Under the pieces are notes generated by a model. It was not told the origin of the DNA and made no database searches. It worked only from the letters and a program-made list of their open reading frames with translations. From an uncultured Bacilli bacterium (GTDB lineage: Bacteria; Bacillota_I; Bacilli_A; RF39; UBA660): 27,063 bases of DNA. The position numbers and the translations under genes are program-made. The stretch spans positions 1 through 27,063 of the forward strand of contig CALWAA010000137.1 in assembly GCA_944372725.1 (NCBI GenBank), written 5' to 3'. Positions 7,914-15,373 of the stretch are shown one piece after another (within the stretch, counting starts at the first letter, position 1; every line of letters begins with the position of its first letter).

Positions 7914-7930
7914 TTATTATAACACCTATA
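7914..7930 (-). promoter_or_regulatory. AGGTGTTATAAT promoter for the chaperonin operon
   Basis: Minus-strand TATAGGTGTTATAATAA, an excellent extended -10 (TGnTATAAT) preceded by AGG, without a TTGACA-like -35. It lies 36 bp upstream of the first start codon of the groES-spoVG-groEL run. The same AGGTGTTATA core occurs before several other units. Confidence 0.65.
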
Positions 7931-7933
7931 TTT

Positions 7934-8146
7934 CTAATCTTGTGTATAGATTATATAAGCTAATGTTTCATTAAGTAAAACAAAATTTACAATATCGCAT
8001 TTATTATCTTGTAAAGTTTTTATATTATTATTAATTTGATTTTCAAAAGCTACTGTATCTGTTTCATTAAAATTTCTTTGAGTACTATCGTATCTAATTA
8101 ACTTAACTAAAGTTTTAGGTGGTTTGTATGTTAAATTTGATAACAA
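7934..8146 (-). CDS. Hypothetical protein (70 aa)
   Basis: TTG start (8144-8146) with a strong AAAGGAGG Shine-Dalgarno. The product has no recognised motif. The stop lies just before the chaperonin-operon promoter motif, so this is the last gene of the upstream transcription unit. Confidence 0.6.
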   Translation of the reverse strand: MLSNLTYKPPKTLVKLIRYDSTQRNFNETDTVAFENQINNNIKTLQDNKCDIVNFVLLNETLAYIIYTQD

Positions 8147-8160
8147 TTATTATTCCTCCT

Positions 8161-8418
8161 TTATTTAAATAACCAGTGTGTTGTGTGCATATTTTCAGGT
8201 AATATACTATGTAATAACATACTATATTTTATAACATTTTCAGAAACATTTATATTTGTTTTATTTTTAAATTCTTCTGTTATTTGTTGAGTTGTTTTAT
8301 TTTTATATTGTAATTGTGATATAAATAAATCTAATTGTTGTTGTACTTCTTCACTTAGTTGATAATAATTATCTCTTAAATGTGCTACAGGTTTATTTAT
8401 ATCATTCTTTACTGTCAT
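8161..8418 (-). CDS. Hypothetical protein (85 aa), helix-turn-helix-like
   Basis: Residues 20-70 (LSEEVQQQLDLFISQLQYKN...TTQQITEEF...NVSENVIKYSMLLHSI) have the spacing of a small helix-turn-helix or homeodomain-like fold, as in small phage regulators, but no diagnostic motif is present. ATG overlaps the end of the upstream gene by 17 bp with GAGGAAG as Shine-Dalgarno. Confidence 0.55.
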   Translation of the reverse strand: MTVKNDINKPVAHLRDNYYQLSEEVQQQLDLFISQLQYKNKTTQQITEEFKNKTNINVSENVIKYSMLLHSILPENMHTTHWLFK

Positions 8419-9136
8419 TACTTGTAACTTCCTCCTCTACTTCTGAATTTAAAATAAAATTAATTATTTCCCACATATAAATATCTTCATTTATTATAAA
8501 TTGAATATCTTGTAGTAAATGTTTTAAACTATAAGTATTTACATACATATTTTGTAGATTCAACCATTTATCTCTTGGTAAATAATCTTCCAATAAATCG
8601 TCTTCATCTATTTCGTTTTCTATTTTAGTTTCTGTTAAAGTTTCTATCATTGTTTTAACTCTATCTAGTACTTGTTCTCTTTGTGTATTATTATCTATTA
8701 AAACTGATTCTGGATTTGTAGGTACTTCGTAAGGAAAAGTTATATATTCTCTACTATCCCCACTTGTATACCAAGTATGTCCATTATCATCTGAAAAAAC
8801 TTTAGCTTCTGTATTATAACATTTACCGTCTGCTGTTTTAAATACAGAAGGACATCTTTTATTTTGATAAGCTATATCGTCTCCATAATCTAATTTTTCC
8901 CACTCGTTATCTTCTCCTGTTAGTGGTGTTATAGGTTTATAACTTAATAATTTATCTAGCATATTTATTGTATACATAGCTGTTGATCCTGAATGTCCTT
9001 GTTTAGAAAACATTTCAATTATATCTAATATATTTTTATCTATGGCTTGTTGCATTTTTAATCCTTCTGCATCATCCTTACAGCTATCCTCTATTATTTT
9101 TAATTCGTTTTTAGCAAATTCAATTAAATTACTCAT
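8402..9136 (-). CDS. Conserved phage protein of unknown function (244 aa)
   Basis: Contains the recognisable block MFSKQGHSGSTAM near residue 42, followed by LLSYKPITPLTGEDNEW and YQNKRCPSVFK. This block recurs in hypothetical proteins of many Firmicutes phages (SPO1-like and others). The middle carries short beta-rich segments (KCYNTEAKVFSDDNGHTWYTS) and the C-terminus is acidic and helical. No enzymatic motif is known to me. ATG at 9136 follows AAGGAGG. Gene presence is secure; role unknown. Confidence 0.75.
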   Translation of the reverse strand: MSNLIEFAKNELKIIEDSCKDDAEGLKMQQAIDKNILDIIEMFSKQGHSGSTAMYTINMLDKLLSYKPITPLTGEDNEWEKLDYGDDIAYQNKRCPSVFKTADGKCYNTEAKVFSDDNGHTWYTSGDSREYITFPYEVPTNPESVLIDNNTQREQVLDRVKTMIETLTETKIENEIDEDDLLEDYLPRDKWLNLQNMYVNTYSLKHLLQDIQFIINEDIYMWEIINFILNSEVEEEVTSNDSKE

Positions 9137-9148
9137 TAATATTCCTCC

Positions 9149-9463
9149 TTAATTTAAATATTCTTTTACATCTTCTAATATATTTTCTAATTGTTGTTCT
9201 ATCCATTCCTGATTTAAATAATATTTTCCTTTTAATAATTTTCCAGTTTCTCTTACTTTTTTGTAATCTTCTTCTGTTGCTATACATCCATCTTCTTTAA
9301 CAAATACTAAAGCGTCATTATCATATATTTTTCCGTTAATTAAACTTCTATATATGTCATTTACTTTAGTTAAAGCATAAACAAGTTTAGATCTATTTAC
9401 AGCAGCATTTATATCGTCTATTAGATCTTTTTCCTCATTAAACTCTATCAGTACTTTTGCCAA
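9149..9463 (-). CDS. Hypothetical protein (104 aa)
   Basis: TTG start (9461-9463) with AAAAAGGAGGTG ahead of it. Acidic, mixed alpha/beta composition, no motif recognised. It lies between two hypothetical genes with gaps of 2 and 12 bp. Confidence 0.6.
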   Translation of the reverse strand: MAKVLIEFNEEKDLIDDINAAVNRSKLVYALTKVNDIYRSLINGKIYDNDALVFVKEDGCIATEEDYKKVRETGKLLKGKYYLNQEWIEQQLENILEDVKEYLN

Positions 9464-9465
9464 TA

Positions 9466-10080
9466 TTACACCTCCTTTTTATTAAACCAACTTGAAAATC
9501 CATTACAAACATAACCTTTTACATTTGGATAATTTGTTTTTAAAAATGTAATTAATTTATCGGCTTGAAAATCTAACTTATTAAAATCTTGTTCTATACT
9601 ATCACACAATGTTTTTAGTTGTATACTATTATATAATAATTCTCCATCTAAAAATAGTTGGTTACCCTTTACTAAACAAATACCTTTGTCGTAAAATGTA
9701 ACAAAACTTTGTACATAATCATATTTTTCTCCATCTGGATTTATCTCTAAATATTGTGAATTTCCTTTAATAGGTAACCCTACAACACAACTTTGTTCTG
9801 GAAAAACATATTCAAGTTTAAATACTTGGTCATTTACTTCAAACATAGTAGGTAAGTTATTCTCTGTAATAAAAGAATATAAATATGTACTTAAATAATT
9901 TTTATATTTCTCTAAAGCTATTTTAACCCAATTTTCGGAAAAAGATTGGTATAATAAAACACCGTCGTACTTTACTTTATTATCTTCTAATACTTTAACA
10001 TATAAGGACCAATTATTTGACACTTGATTTCTTTTATCTAAATACTCATTATACTTTAATGTATATAAATAATTAATCAT
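9466..10080 (-). CDS. Hypothetical protein (204 aa)
   Basis: ATG at 10080 (MINYLYTLKY) is preferred because AAAAGGAG stands eight bases upstream; the open frame extends 14 codons further. The protein is Tyr/Phe/Leu-rich with no recognised family. Its start codon overlaps the shifted end of thymidine kinase, which stops at 10073, supporting the reconstructed TK reading frame. Confidence 0.6.
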   Translation of the reverse strand: MINYLYTLKYNEYLDKRNQVSNNWSLYVKVLEDNKVKYDGVLLYQSFSENWVKIALEKYKNYLSTYLYSFITENNLPTMFEVNDQVFKLEYVFPEQSCVVGLPIKGNSQYLEINPDGEKYDYVQSFVTFYDKGICLVKGNQLFLDGELLYNSIQLKTLCDSIEQDFNKLDFQADKLITFLKTNYPNVKGYVCNGFSSWFNKKEV

Positions 10081-10656
10081 TTTGTATCTCCTTTTCATAA
10101 TTTTTATCAAAAACTTTTTCAAAGTCTATATGTTCTTTACATACAGGTATATATTCTTTATCTCCGTACTAAAACATCAGAATCTTTATGTACTAGACAT
10201 CTTGTATAATTTGCTATTTTTCCACAATAGTAACAAGCACCGGTTAGTTTTACTACTTTATCTGTAATAGATAAAATTTGTGGCATACACCCGAAAAGGT
10301 TTTAAACTAGATGTTAATGTAAGTCCAGCAATGTAAATATCAAAATTCTTTTTTAAAGATAAATAATTTAAAACTTGTACACTTCCTTGTATAAATTGTG
10401 CCTCATCTATTAAGATAACTTTACCTGTAAAAGGTTTATTTAATCCTTGTAGTATAAATAATATATCTTCAAATTGTGTTATAAGATAACATTTTAATTC
10501 CACAGATTTATTTCTTGAATAAATTACACCTAAATTTCTATTATCATATACAGGTTTAAAACATATTACATTATCTTTATTATAAATTTTATCATATACT
10601 TCTATTAATTTATCTGATTTTCCACTAAACATAGGTCCTATAAATGTTGTTATCAA
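10073..10656 (-). CDS. tdk: Thymidine kinase, read through two CGG +1 shifts (193 aa)
   Basis: Phosphorylates thymidine with ATP in the salvage pathway. The N-terminal Walker A is GPMFSGKSDKL, Walker B is ILIDEAQF, and the lasso region follows. The raw frame ends after KPFRVYATN; skipping the C of CGG at 10291-10293 restores KPFGCMPQIL, the family's PFGxMPxLL segment, then the zinc CYYC. A second break at CGG 10164-10166 is repaired the same way and restores GDKEYIPVCKEH, the second zinc pair, with the stop at 10073. The repaired length (193 aa) is normal for the family. TTG start (10654-10656) follows GTGAGGTG inside the thyX end. I judge it an intact recoded gene rather than a pseudogene because both repairs follow the window-wide CGG rule. 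Confidence 0.85.
10164..10166 (-). other. CGG +1 recoding site 2 (thymidine kinase, C-terminal)
   Basis: Context TTA GTA CGG AGA TAA. The unshifted frame stops one codon later. Skipping C gives GTA GGA GAT AAA GAA TAT, restoring the family segment before the second zinc-ligand pair. Confidence 0.85.
10291..10293 (-). other. CGG +1 recoding site 3 (thymidine kinase, lasso region)
   Basis: Context CCT TTT CGG GTG TAT. Skipping C gives TTT GGG TGT ATG CCA, the conserved PFGxMP. The Gly encoded by CGGG after the skip is the family-conserved glycine. Confidence 0.88.
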
Positions 10657-11458
10657 TTAAAACACCTCACTATTGTTTTCTAATTTAAATTTAGCATATT
10701 TGTCTTTTGGAAAATCTTTATTATAATCTACATTATTAAATATTTCTGGCATTGTAAATTGAAAATGTTTTAATATAGGTATCATTATTTGCTGTACAGA
10801 TGGATGTGTCATTTTTGAACATCTTAAACTTAATATATGTTTCCACTCTCTTATATTAGATGTCATAGTAACTTCTGCTGCTGTACTATGTGGAAGAATC
10901 ATTCTTAATTCATCTGGAGGACAGTTTAATTCAGACATATTGTTATATGTATTTTGTATTTGTAACATACAATTATACCATTGTTTAGATTTAAGCTGTT
11001 TTTCTGTAAGTTTTACTCCATAATATTCATTACTTTGCCAACTACTATCATAAAATACAGGTTTAATAAAAGAAATTTTATTATTAAACTTATCTTTACT
11101 ATAATTGCAATACCTTGTACTTTCAATGGAATAGCTTGCAAGTCTATGACGTGTAATATCTTTATAAACTCCGTATATCACATAACAATTTAACTGTAAC
11201 TTTTTCGTGTTCTAATACAGATTCGTGTCCTCTATTTATACAGTTTGTTAATAAATTTTTGTAACTATCTTCTGTAATTTTACCTTCAGAACGATAACAA
11301 GTTCTACAAGCTTTTTCAATATTTTTCATTATTTGTAACCCGTTAAAATTATAAATTGTTACTTCCGGATCTACTATTTTTATTTCTTCTGGAAAGTAAA
11401 CACCTGTTGGGTGTTCCTTATTGTATTTTAATTCTTCATCATCTAAATCAAAAGCCAT
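10657..11458 (-). CDS. thyX: Flavin-dependent thymidylate synthase ThyX, read through a CGG +1 shift (266 aa)
   Basis: Makes dTMP from dUMP using FAD, NADPH and methylene-tetrahydrofolate. The signature TRHRLASYSIESTRYCNY (RHRx7S) is present. The raw frame splits into two pieces. The first ends CDIRSL just after CGG at 11171-11173. Skipping the C gives CDIGVYKDITRHR, where relatives have D-R-G-V-x-H/K-E/D-x-x-RHR; the spacing from the Asp to RHR is then exactly kept. The N-terminus has about 35 extra acidic residues. ATG at 11458 follows AAAGGAAAT. The gene lies directly upstream of thymidine kinase, so de novo and salvage routes to dTMP sit together with dUTPase nearby. Confidence 0.88.
11171..11173 (-). 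other. CGG +1 recoding site 4 (thyX)
   Basis: Context GAT ATA CGG AGT TTA TAA. Skipping C gives ATA GGA GTT TAT AAA and leads into the catalytic RHR motif. The unshifted product would lack the whole active site. Confidence 0.9.
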
Positions 11459-11462
11459 AATT

Positions 11463-11624
11463 TTATTTCCTTTCTTTATAACTACAACTTTTACTATTGT
11501 AAAATCTTTGTCTACATTTTATTTTATTTCCTTTATTTATACATATACCGTCTATATGATTTTCTGTTTTAAAAAATTTACAATTTCCACATTTATTTGT
11601 AAAATTATTAGTTCTTATTTCCAT
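11463..11624 (-). CDS. Small Cys-rich putative zinc-binding protein (53 aa)
   Basis: ORF from ATG 11622-11624 to TAA 11463. The product carries CGNC at 12-15, then C28, C37 and C47, a likely zinc-binding pattern, in a Lys/Asn-rich background. The start overlaps the end of the upstream 87-aa gene by 17 bp and the gene ends 4 bp before thyX, where the end of this ORF supplies thyX's Shine-Dalgarno. Its own Shine-Dalgarno is weak, so coupling is likely. Family not identified. Confidence 0.6.
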   Translation of the reverse strand: MEIRTNNFTNKCGNCKFFKTENHIDGICINKGNKIKCRQRFYNSKSCSYKERK

Positions 11625-11871
11625 TATCATTTTTAACATACTTCCTTAAATATTCTAAATCTGTATCTTTATACATTATTGTAAATTCGTGTTCTAATAC
11701 ACTTATACTTTTATCGATTGAATTTAACATTCTTTTTAACATTCCTTGTTCGTGTGCTGAAAATTTTAATTTTGTAGACATTTGCCACTTATAAATATAT
11801 TGTTTTAATTTTAATAAGGCTACATACCTTCTTGCAAAATTATCTTTAACATTAAAGTTTTTATCAGACAT
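11608..11871 (-). CDS. Hypothetical basic helical protein (87 aa)
   Basis: Lys/Leu-rich with a long predicted helix; no recognised domain. ATG at 11871 is preceded by AAGGATGTG. Overlaps the next small Cys-rich gene by 17 bp. Confidence 0.55.
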   Translation of the reverse strand: MSDKNFNVKDNFARRYVALLKLKQYIYKWQMSTKLKFSAHEQGMLKRMLNSIDKSISVLEHEFTIMYKDTDLEYLRKYVKNDNGNKN

Positions 11872-11886
11872 TAATTTTTCACATCC

Positions 11887-12084
11887 TTACCACAATATAC
11901 TTGGTTCCTTTCTCAATAATAATGTTTTGTAATATTTAGGTATTTGTGTTTGTGATTCAAAATATTGTGAACAGTTTTTTATATATTTATTTGTTAAATT
12001 TGTGATTTCTTCTAAAGTATATTGTGTATCAAACCAAAGTTCTATATGATTTACTGTACTAGGTATAAATTTTACATTACCCAT
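11887..12084 (-). CDS. Hypothetical protein (65 aa)
   Basis: The likely start is ATG 12082-12084, overlapping the dUTPase stop by 8 bp in the usual coupled style; an in-frame GTG at 12102 would add six residues. A short alpha/beta protein (NVKFIPSTVNHIELWFDTQY) with no known motif. Confidence 0.5.
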   Translation of the reverse strand: MGNVKFIPSTVNHIELWFDTQYTLEEITNLTNKYIKNCSQYFESQTQIPKYYKTLLLRKEPSILW

Positions 12085-12556
12085 TTGTACTACCAAATCC
12101 ACCTTTTCTTTCTTCTATTTCCTCGTCATTATAATTTGTTACATCTTTATACTCTATAAACATTCCTTGTCCTAATTTTTCTCCTTTTTGTATTATTATA
12201 GGATTTTGTGTTATATTCATAAATGCAAAGGCAATTTCTCCTTCATTATCTTCATTATTATAATAATCAGCATCTACTAATCCAACACCGTTTGCAAGTA
12301 TTAAGCCTTTCTTTTTAGGATTAGAACTTCTATTTAAAAGTAATAAAGCTACATTATCTGGAAATAAAGCTTTAACTCCTGTTTTAACATATTTAATTTC
12401 ATTTGGTTGTATTTCTATTTCTTCTGGATTAAAGAAATCATATCCTGCAGCCTTTTTACTACCCTTTTGAGGTAATTTATATTCATTTACTTTACCTTCT
12501 ACAGGTGTTTGATCACCTAATCTACTAACAAACTCAAATCTTATTTCATTATCCAT
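12077..12556 (-). CDS. dut: dUTP diphosphatase (159 aa)
   Basis: Hydrolyses dUTP to dUMP and pyrophosphate, keeping uracil out of DNA and feeding ThyX. The five trimeric-dUTPase motifs are visible: 1 KAAGYDFF, 2 LLNRSSNPKKKG, 3 NGVGLVDADYY, 4 KLGQGMF, 5 KGGFGSTN. Motif 5 is the C-terminal Gly-rich arm that closes over the active site. Length is normal. Acidic insertions (NNEDNEGE) follow motif 3. ATG at 12556 follows GGAAGGAG. The protein ends on motif 5 with one further residue, so it is complete. Confidence 0.94.
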   Translation of the reverse strand: MDNEIRFEFVSRLGDQTPVEGKVNEYKLPQKGSKKAAGYDFFNPEEIEIQPNEIKYVKTGVKALFPDNVALLLLNRSSNPKKKGLILANGVGLVDADYYNNEDNEGEIAFAFMNITQNPIIIQKGEKLGQGMFIEYKDVTNYNDEEIEERKGGFGSTNG

Positions 12557-12557
12557 C

Positions 12558-12746
12558 TTATCTTACTCCTTCCAATATTTTTACACATTTTTTTAATTTT
12601 CTTTTACTTAATCTTTTTTGTTGTAAATAATCTAAAACTTTATTTACATATTCTTTTTCATTTATATAATTTATTAATTTATTAGTTGTTGTAATAACAT
12701 ACACTATTAAACCTACTATTATAAAATATAGTATAAAACTAATCAT
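12558..12746 (-). CDS. Small membrane protein, one TM helix (62 aa)
   Basis: Residues 2-21 (ISFILYFIIVGLIVYVI) form a transmembrane helix followed by a basic tail rich in Lys and Arg (N-out/C-in would follow the positive-inside rule). ATG at 12746 has AAAAAGGAGG. One base separates it from the dUTPase start region. Function unknown. Confidence 0.65.
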   Translation of the reverse strand: MISFILYFIIVGLIVYVITTTNKLINYINEKEYVNKVLDYLQQKRLSKRKLKKCVKILEGVR

Positions 12747-12750
12747 TATA

Positions 12751-12972
12751 TTAATCCTCCTTTTTGTTGTAATTAATTATAACTGTTATAGGTAATGTTA
12801 TAATCCACAATAATGACAATATTGTTAATATTGTATATGTTAAAACTTTATTATTTAATATGTTTTGTAAATCTGGATCCGGTTCCATTATTAAATTAAA
12901 ACGTAAATTTACATATAATAACATAAACATTAAAAATGAACATAATATATAAATTGATGTATATGTAATCAT
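12751..12972 (-). CDS. Small membrane protein, two TM helices (73 aa)
   Basis: ATG at 12970-12972 is chosen because GTGAGGTG lies nine bases upstream; the frame extends four codons further to GTG 12984. Two hydrophobic segments, roughly residues 3-23 and 45-66, are separated by a short charged loop with NLIMEPDPDL. No known family. It follows sbcC by 2 bp. Confidence 0.6.
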   Translation of the reverse strand: MITYTSIYILCSFLMFMLLYVNLRFNLIMEPDPDLQNILNNKVLTYTILTILSLLWIITLPITVIINYNKKED

Positions 12973-12974
12973 TA

Positions 12975-14930
12975 TTAATAACACCTCACTGTACTTAATC
13001 CTTGTTTGTTTTTTGTAACTAATATTTCTGTATCATATCCTATTGGTATTTCCTTATGACTTACCATATAGATACTATCTAAATCTTCTAATTCTGTTGT
13101 AATTAAATCTATTACTTTTTCCTCTGCTTGAGCATCACAATAACCTAAAATTTCATCTAATATTATTATATTACAAGATATATTACCTATTACATTTGCT
13201 AAAGATTTTTGTGCTAAAAGTAAAGCAATATTAACTCTTGTTTTTTCTCCTCCACTTAAACTTTCGTAAGTAGCTTCTCCTAATTGTATGTTTAATTTAG
13301 TATCGTCTTGTGTAATATAAATAATATCTTTTTCATTACTAAATAACTTTTGTGAATAATTTTTTAACAAAGAATTTAAGTAGGAAATACTATTTTGTAA
13401 TAAATAAGTTCTAAAATCTTTTGTTATTAATTGCAAGCAATGTTTAATAGAACCCACATAATCATTATTTTCTTCTAATTGTTTGTTTAAACTATTTATA
13501 TCGTTATTTAATTCAACTATTTGTTTATCTATATCGTCACACATTTTTTCATATTGTGTTTTATCTGGTATTTCAAATTTTAATATTGTATCTTTTTGTT
13601 TATTTAAACTATTTATATTTTGTTGTATATTTTGTATATTTTGTAATAATTGTGTTTTTTCATTATTAGTATTTAATAAATTTGTTTGTTGTTCGTCTAT
13701 TTCGTTATTTTTATCTCTATATACTTTACTTAATTCTTCAAACTCTTCCTTTAATTTTTTTCCTTTTTCTATTTCTTTATCTAGTTCTGTTTGTTTATTT
13801 TGTACATATTCACTATTTTCTAAATTTTTATCTTCCAAATCTTTTATTTCTTTATTTTTTTCTTCTATTACTTTCTGTATATGTTCTTCATTTACATTAT
13901 CATATTTTCTTCCACACGTTGGACAAGTATCACTATTTTTTATTTCTTCTATTTCTTTATTTATTCTATCAATATCTACTTTATTATGTCCTATTATATT
14001 TGTTACTCTAGTTATTTCATTTTGTATATTAGTACATATATTTCTTTGATCTTGAATCTCTAAATCTTTATCGTGTTTAAGTGTTTCATTTATTCCTTGC
14101 TCTACATTTAATTCTTTTATACTATTATTAATTATTGTTATTTTATTATCTATTTCGGGTATTTGTTTATTTATATTATTTATTTCGTTATTGTAATTTT
14201 GTATTTGTTTATCTATATCTTCTATATTTCCTAATTGATTTCTTTCTTCTATTTGTCTATTTATATTATCTATTTGTATTAATAAATTTTGTTTTTGATT
14301 TTCTATTGTTTCCTGTTTACCCTCTATTTTATTAATTTCTAGCTGTGTTTCTACACATTTAGATTCATATAAATTTTGTTGTTCTTTTAAATTTTCTTTA
14401 AAAGTATTTATTACTTGATCTGTGTTTGTTAATATTTCTAATCTTTCTTTTCTTTGTGTTGGACTTAGTGAAGCCAAATTAGTACTTACAGTTTGTGATA
14501 AAAATACACTATCTAAAAATATATTTTTATTTATTCCTAATATTTCTAATATTAATTTATTTGTATCTGTTTTGTTTCTAGCACTTATATCTATATTATC
14601 TTTAAATAGCACGACATTTGATTTATTACCGTTTTTAGACTCTCTTACTATTGTATACTTAATACCGTCAATATTAAGGTTTAAATTGATTATAAACCCT
14701 TTATTGTTAATTCTATTTGCTACATCTTTTTCTCCACTACTTGTTTCTTCAAATAAAGCATATACTATTGCTTCAAATATACTAGATTTTCCACTACCAT
14801 TTGATGTGGCATTATCCTCATATTCATTTACACCTTTAACTATAACATTTCCTTGATTTTGTAGATTTATATGTGCTTTTTCAATACTTCTAAAATTTTC
14901 AATTTGTATATCTTCAAATTTTATATTCAT
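12975..14930 (-). CDS. SbcC / T4 gp46-type recombination nuclease ATPase subunit (651 aa)
   Basis: SMC-like ATPase that with the SbcD/gp47 nuclease resects DNA ends for recombination-dependent replication. Walker A NGSGKSS is at 44-50, with a long Gln/Asn/Lys/Glu-rich coiled coil on both sides of the zinc hook CPTC (336-339). The ABC signature LSGGEKTRVNIALLLAQ is near 557, Walker B IIILDE near 595, and a switch histidine in VSHKE follows. Length and order match the short phage forms. ATG at 14930 overlaps no gene; the DUF1599 gene ends 3 bp upstream, and sbcD precedes that, so the complex is expressed as one unit. Confidence 0.95.
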   Translation of the reverse strand: MNIKFEDIQIENFRSIEKAHINLQNQGNVIVKGVNEYEDNATSNGSGKSSIFEAIVYALFEETSSGEKDVANRINNKGFIINLNLNIDGIKYTIVRESKNGNKSNVVLFKDNIDISARNKTDTNKLILEILGINKNIFLDSVFLSQTVSTNLASLSPTQRKERLEILTNTDQVINTFKENLKEQQNLYESKCVETQLEINKIEGKQETIENQKQNLLIQIDNINRQIEERNQLGNIEDIDKQIQNYNNEINNINKQIPEIDNKITIINNSIKELNVEQGINETLKHDKDLEIQDQRNICTNIQNEITRVTNIIGHNKVDIDRINKEIEEIKNSDTCPTCGRKYDNVNEEHIQKVIEEKNKEIKDLEDKNLENSEYVQNKQTELDKEIEKGKKLKEEFEELSKVYRDKNNEIDEQQTNLLNTNNEKTQLLQNIQNIQQNINSLNKQKDTILKFEIPDKTQYEKMCDDIDKQIVELNNDINSLNKQLEENNDYVGSIKHCLQLITKDFRTYLLQNSISYLNSLLKNYSQKLFSNEKDIIYITQDDTKLNIQLGEATYESLSGGEKTRVNIALLLAQKSLANVIGNISCNIIILDEILGYCDAQAEEKVIDLITTELEDLDSIYMVSHKEIPIGYDTEILVTKNKQGLSTVRCY

Positions 14931-14932
14931 TA

Positions 14933-15349
14933 TTACTCCTCCGTCTTTTTATCTAAATACAATTCCATAAAAGCAAGAATAGAATAATTTGCTAAATCAA
15001 GTAAAGTATCTTCTATTTTTTCATCTGTAACTTTAGCGTCATCTATTTTTTCGTTTTCCTTTTTTAAACTTAAAGTTCTTACTCTATTTAATTTATCTTC
15101 CATTCTAACTAAAAATGATACTAAACCATATTTTTTATATGTATCGTGTACAGAATCCCCATAATCGTGGTTCTTTTTAACATATAAACTATGTATACAT
15201 TCAAGTACATTACTATGTAGTTGTACTTTATCTGTAATTTTATGCGTTTCTGTCTTACTTTCCACAGTATTATTTAATTTACTTAATTGTTCTACAGAAT
15301 TTTTATCCATATATGTATTACTTAAAGCTTTTGAACAAGTATTATCCAT
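14933..15349 (-). CDS. DUF1599 / MazG-like nucleotide-associated protein (138 aa)
   Basis: The central part KKNHDYGDSVHDTYKKYGLVSF followed by RMEDKLNRVRTL and a C-terminal EDTLLDLANYSILAFMEL is the DUF1599 pattern: all-alpha, related in layout to the MazG/dUTPase-like nucleotide pyrophosphatases (helix with E...D...K then E-D/D..N). Conserved acidic residues for metal are present (D in HDYGDS, E/D in RMEDK, ED..LDLANY). The first 45 residues are a variable extension. It lies between sbcD and sbcC. A role in nucleotide pool control is an inference from the family. Confidence 0.75.
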   Translation of the reverse strand: MDNTCSKALSNTYMDKNSVEQLSKLNNTVESKTETHKITDKVQLHSNVLECIHSLYVKKNHDYGDSVHDTYKKYGLVSFLVRMEDKLNRVRTLSLKKENEKIDDAKVTDEKIEDTLLDLANYSILAFMELYLDKKTEE

Positions 15350-15373
15350 TTTAACTTCCTCCTATATTTTTAA

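Noticed and set aside
10073..11458. Thymidine kinase and thyX as decayed pseudogenes or simple sequencing errors
   Set aside because: All breaks are single-base, of the same sign and always at CGG; no other damage or missing motif is seen. Random errors would not choose one codon six times in 27 kb. A systematic base-calling artefact remains possible and is named in the finding.
10981..11636. Plus-strand ORFs opposite thyX and the small Cys-rich gene
   Set aside because: They lie antisense to well-supported genes, have no ribosome-binding site and show hydrophobic shadow composition.
13483..14335. Several plus-strand ORFs opposite sbcC
   Set aside because: They are Phe/Leu/Tyr-rich shadows of the Lys/Asn/Glu-rich coiled coil, without Shine-Dalgarno, and overlap each other.
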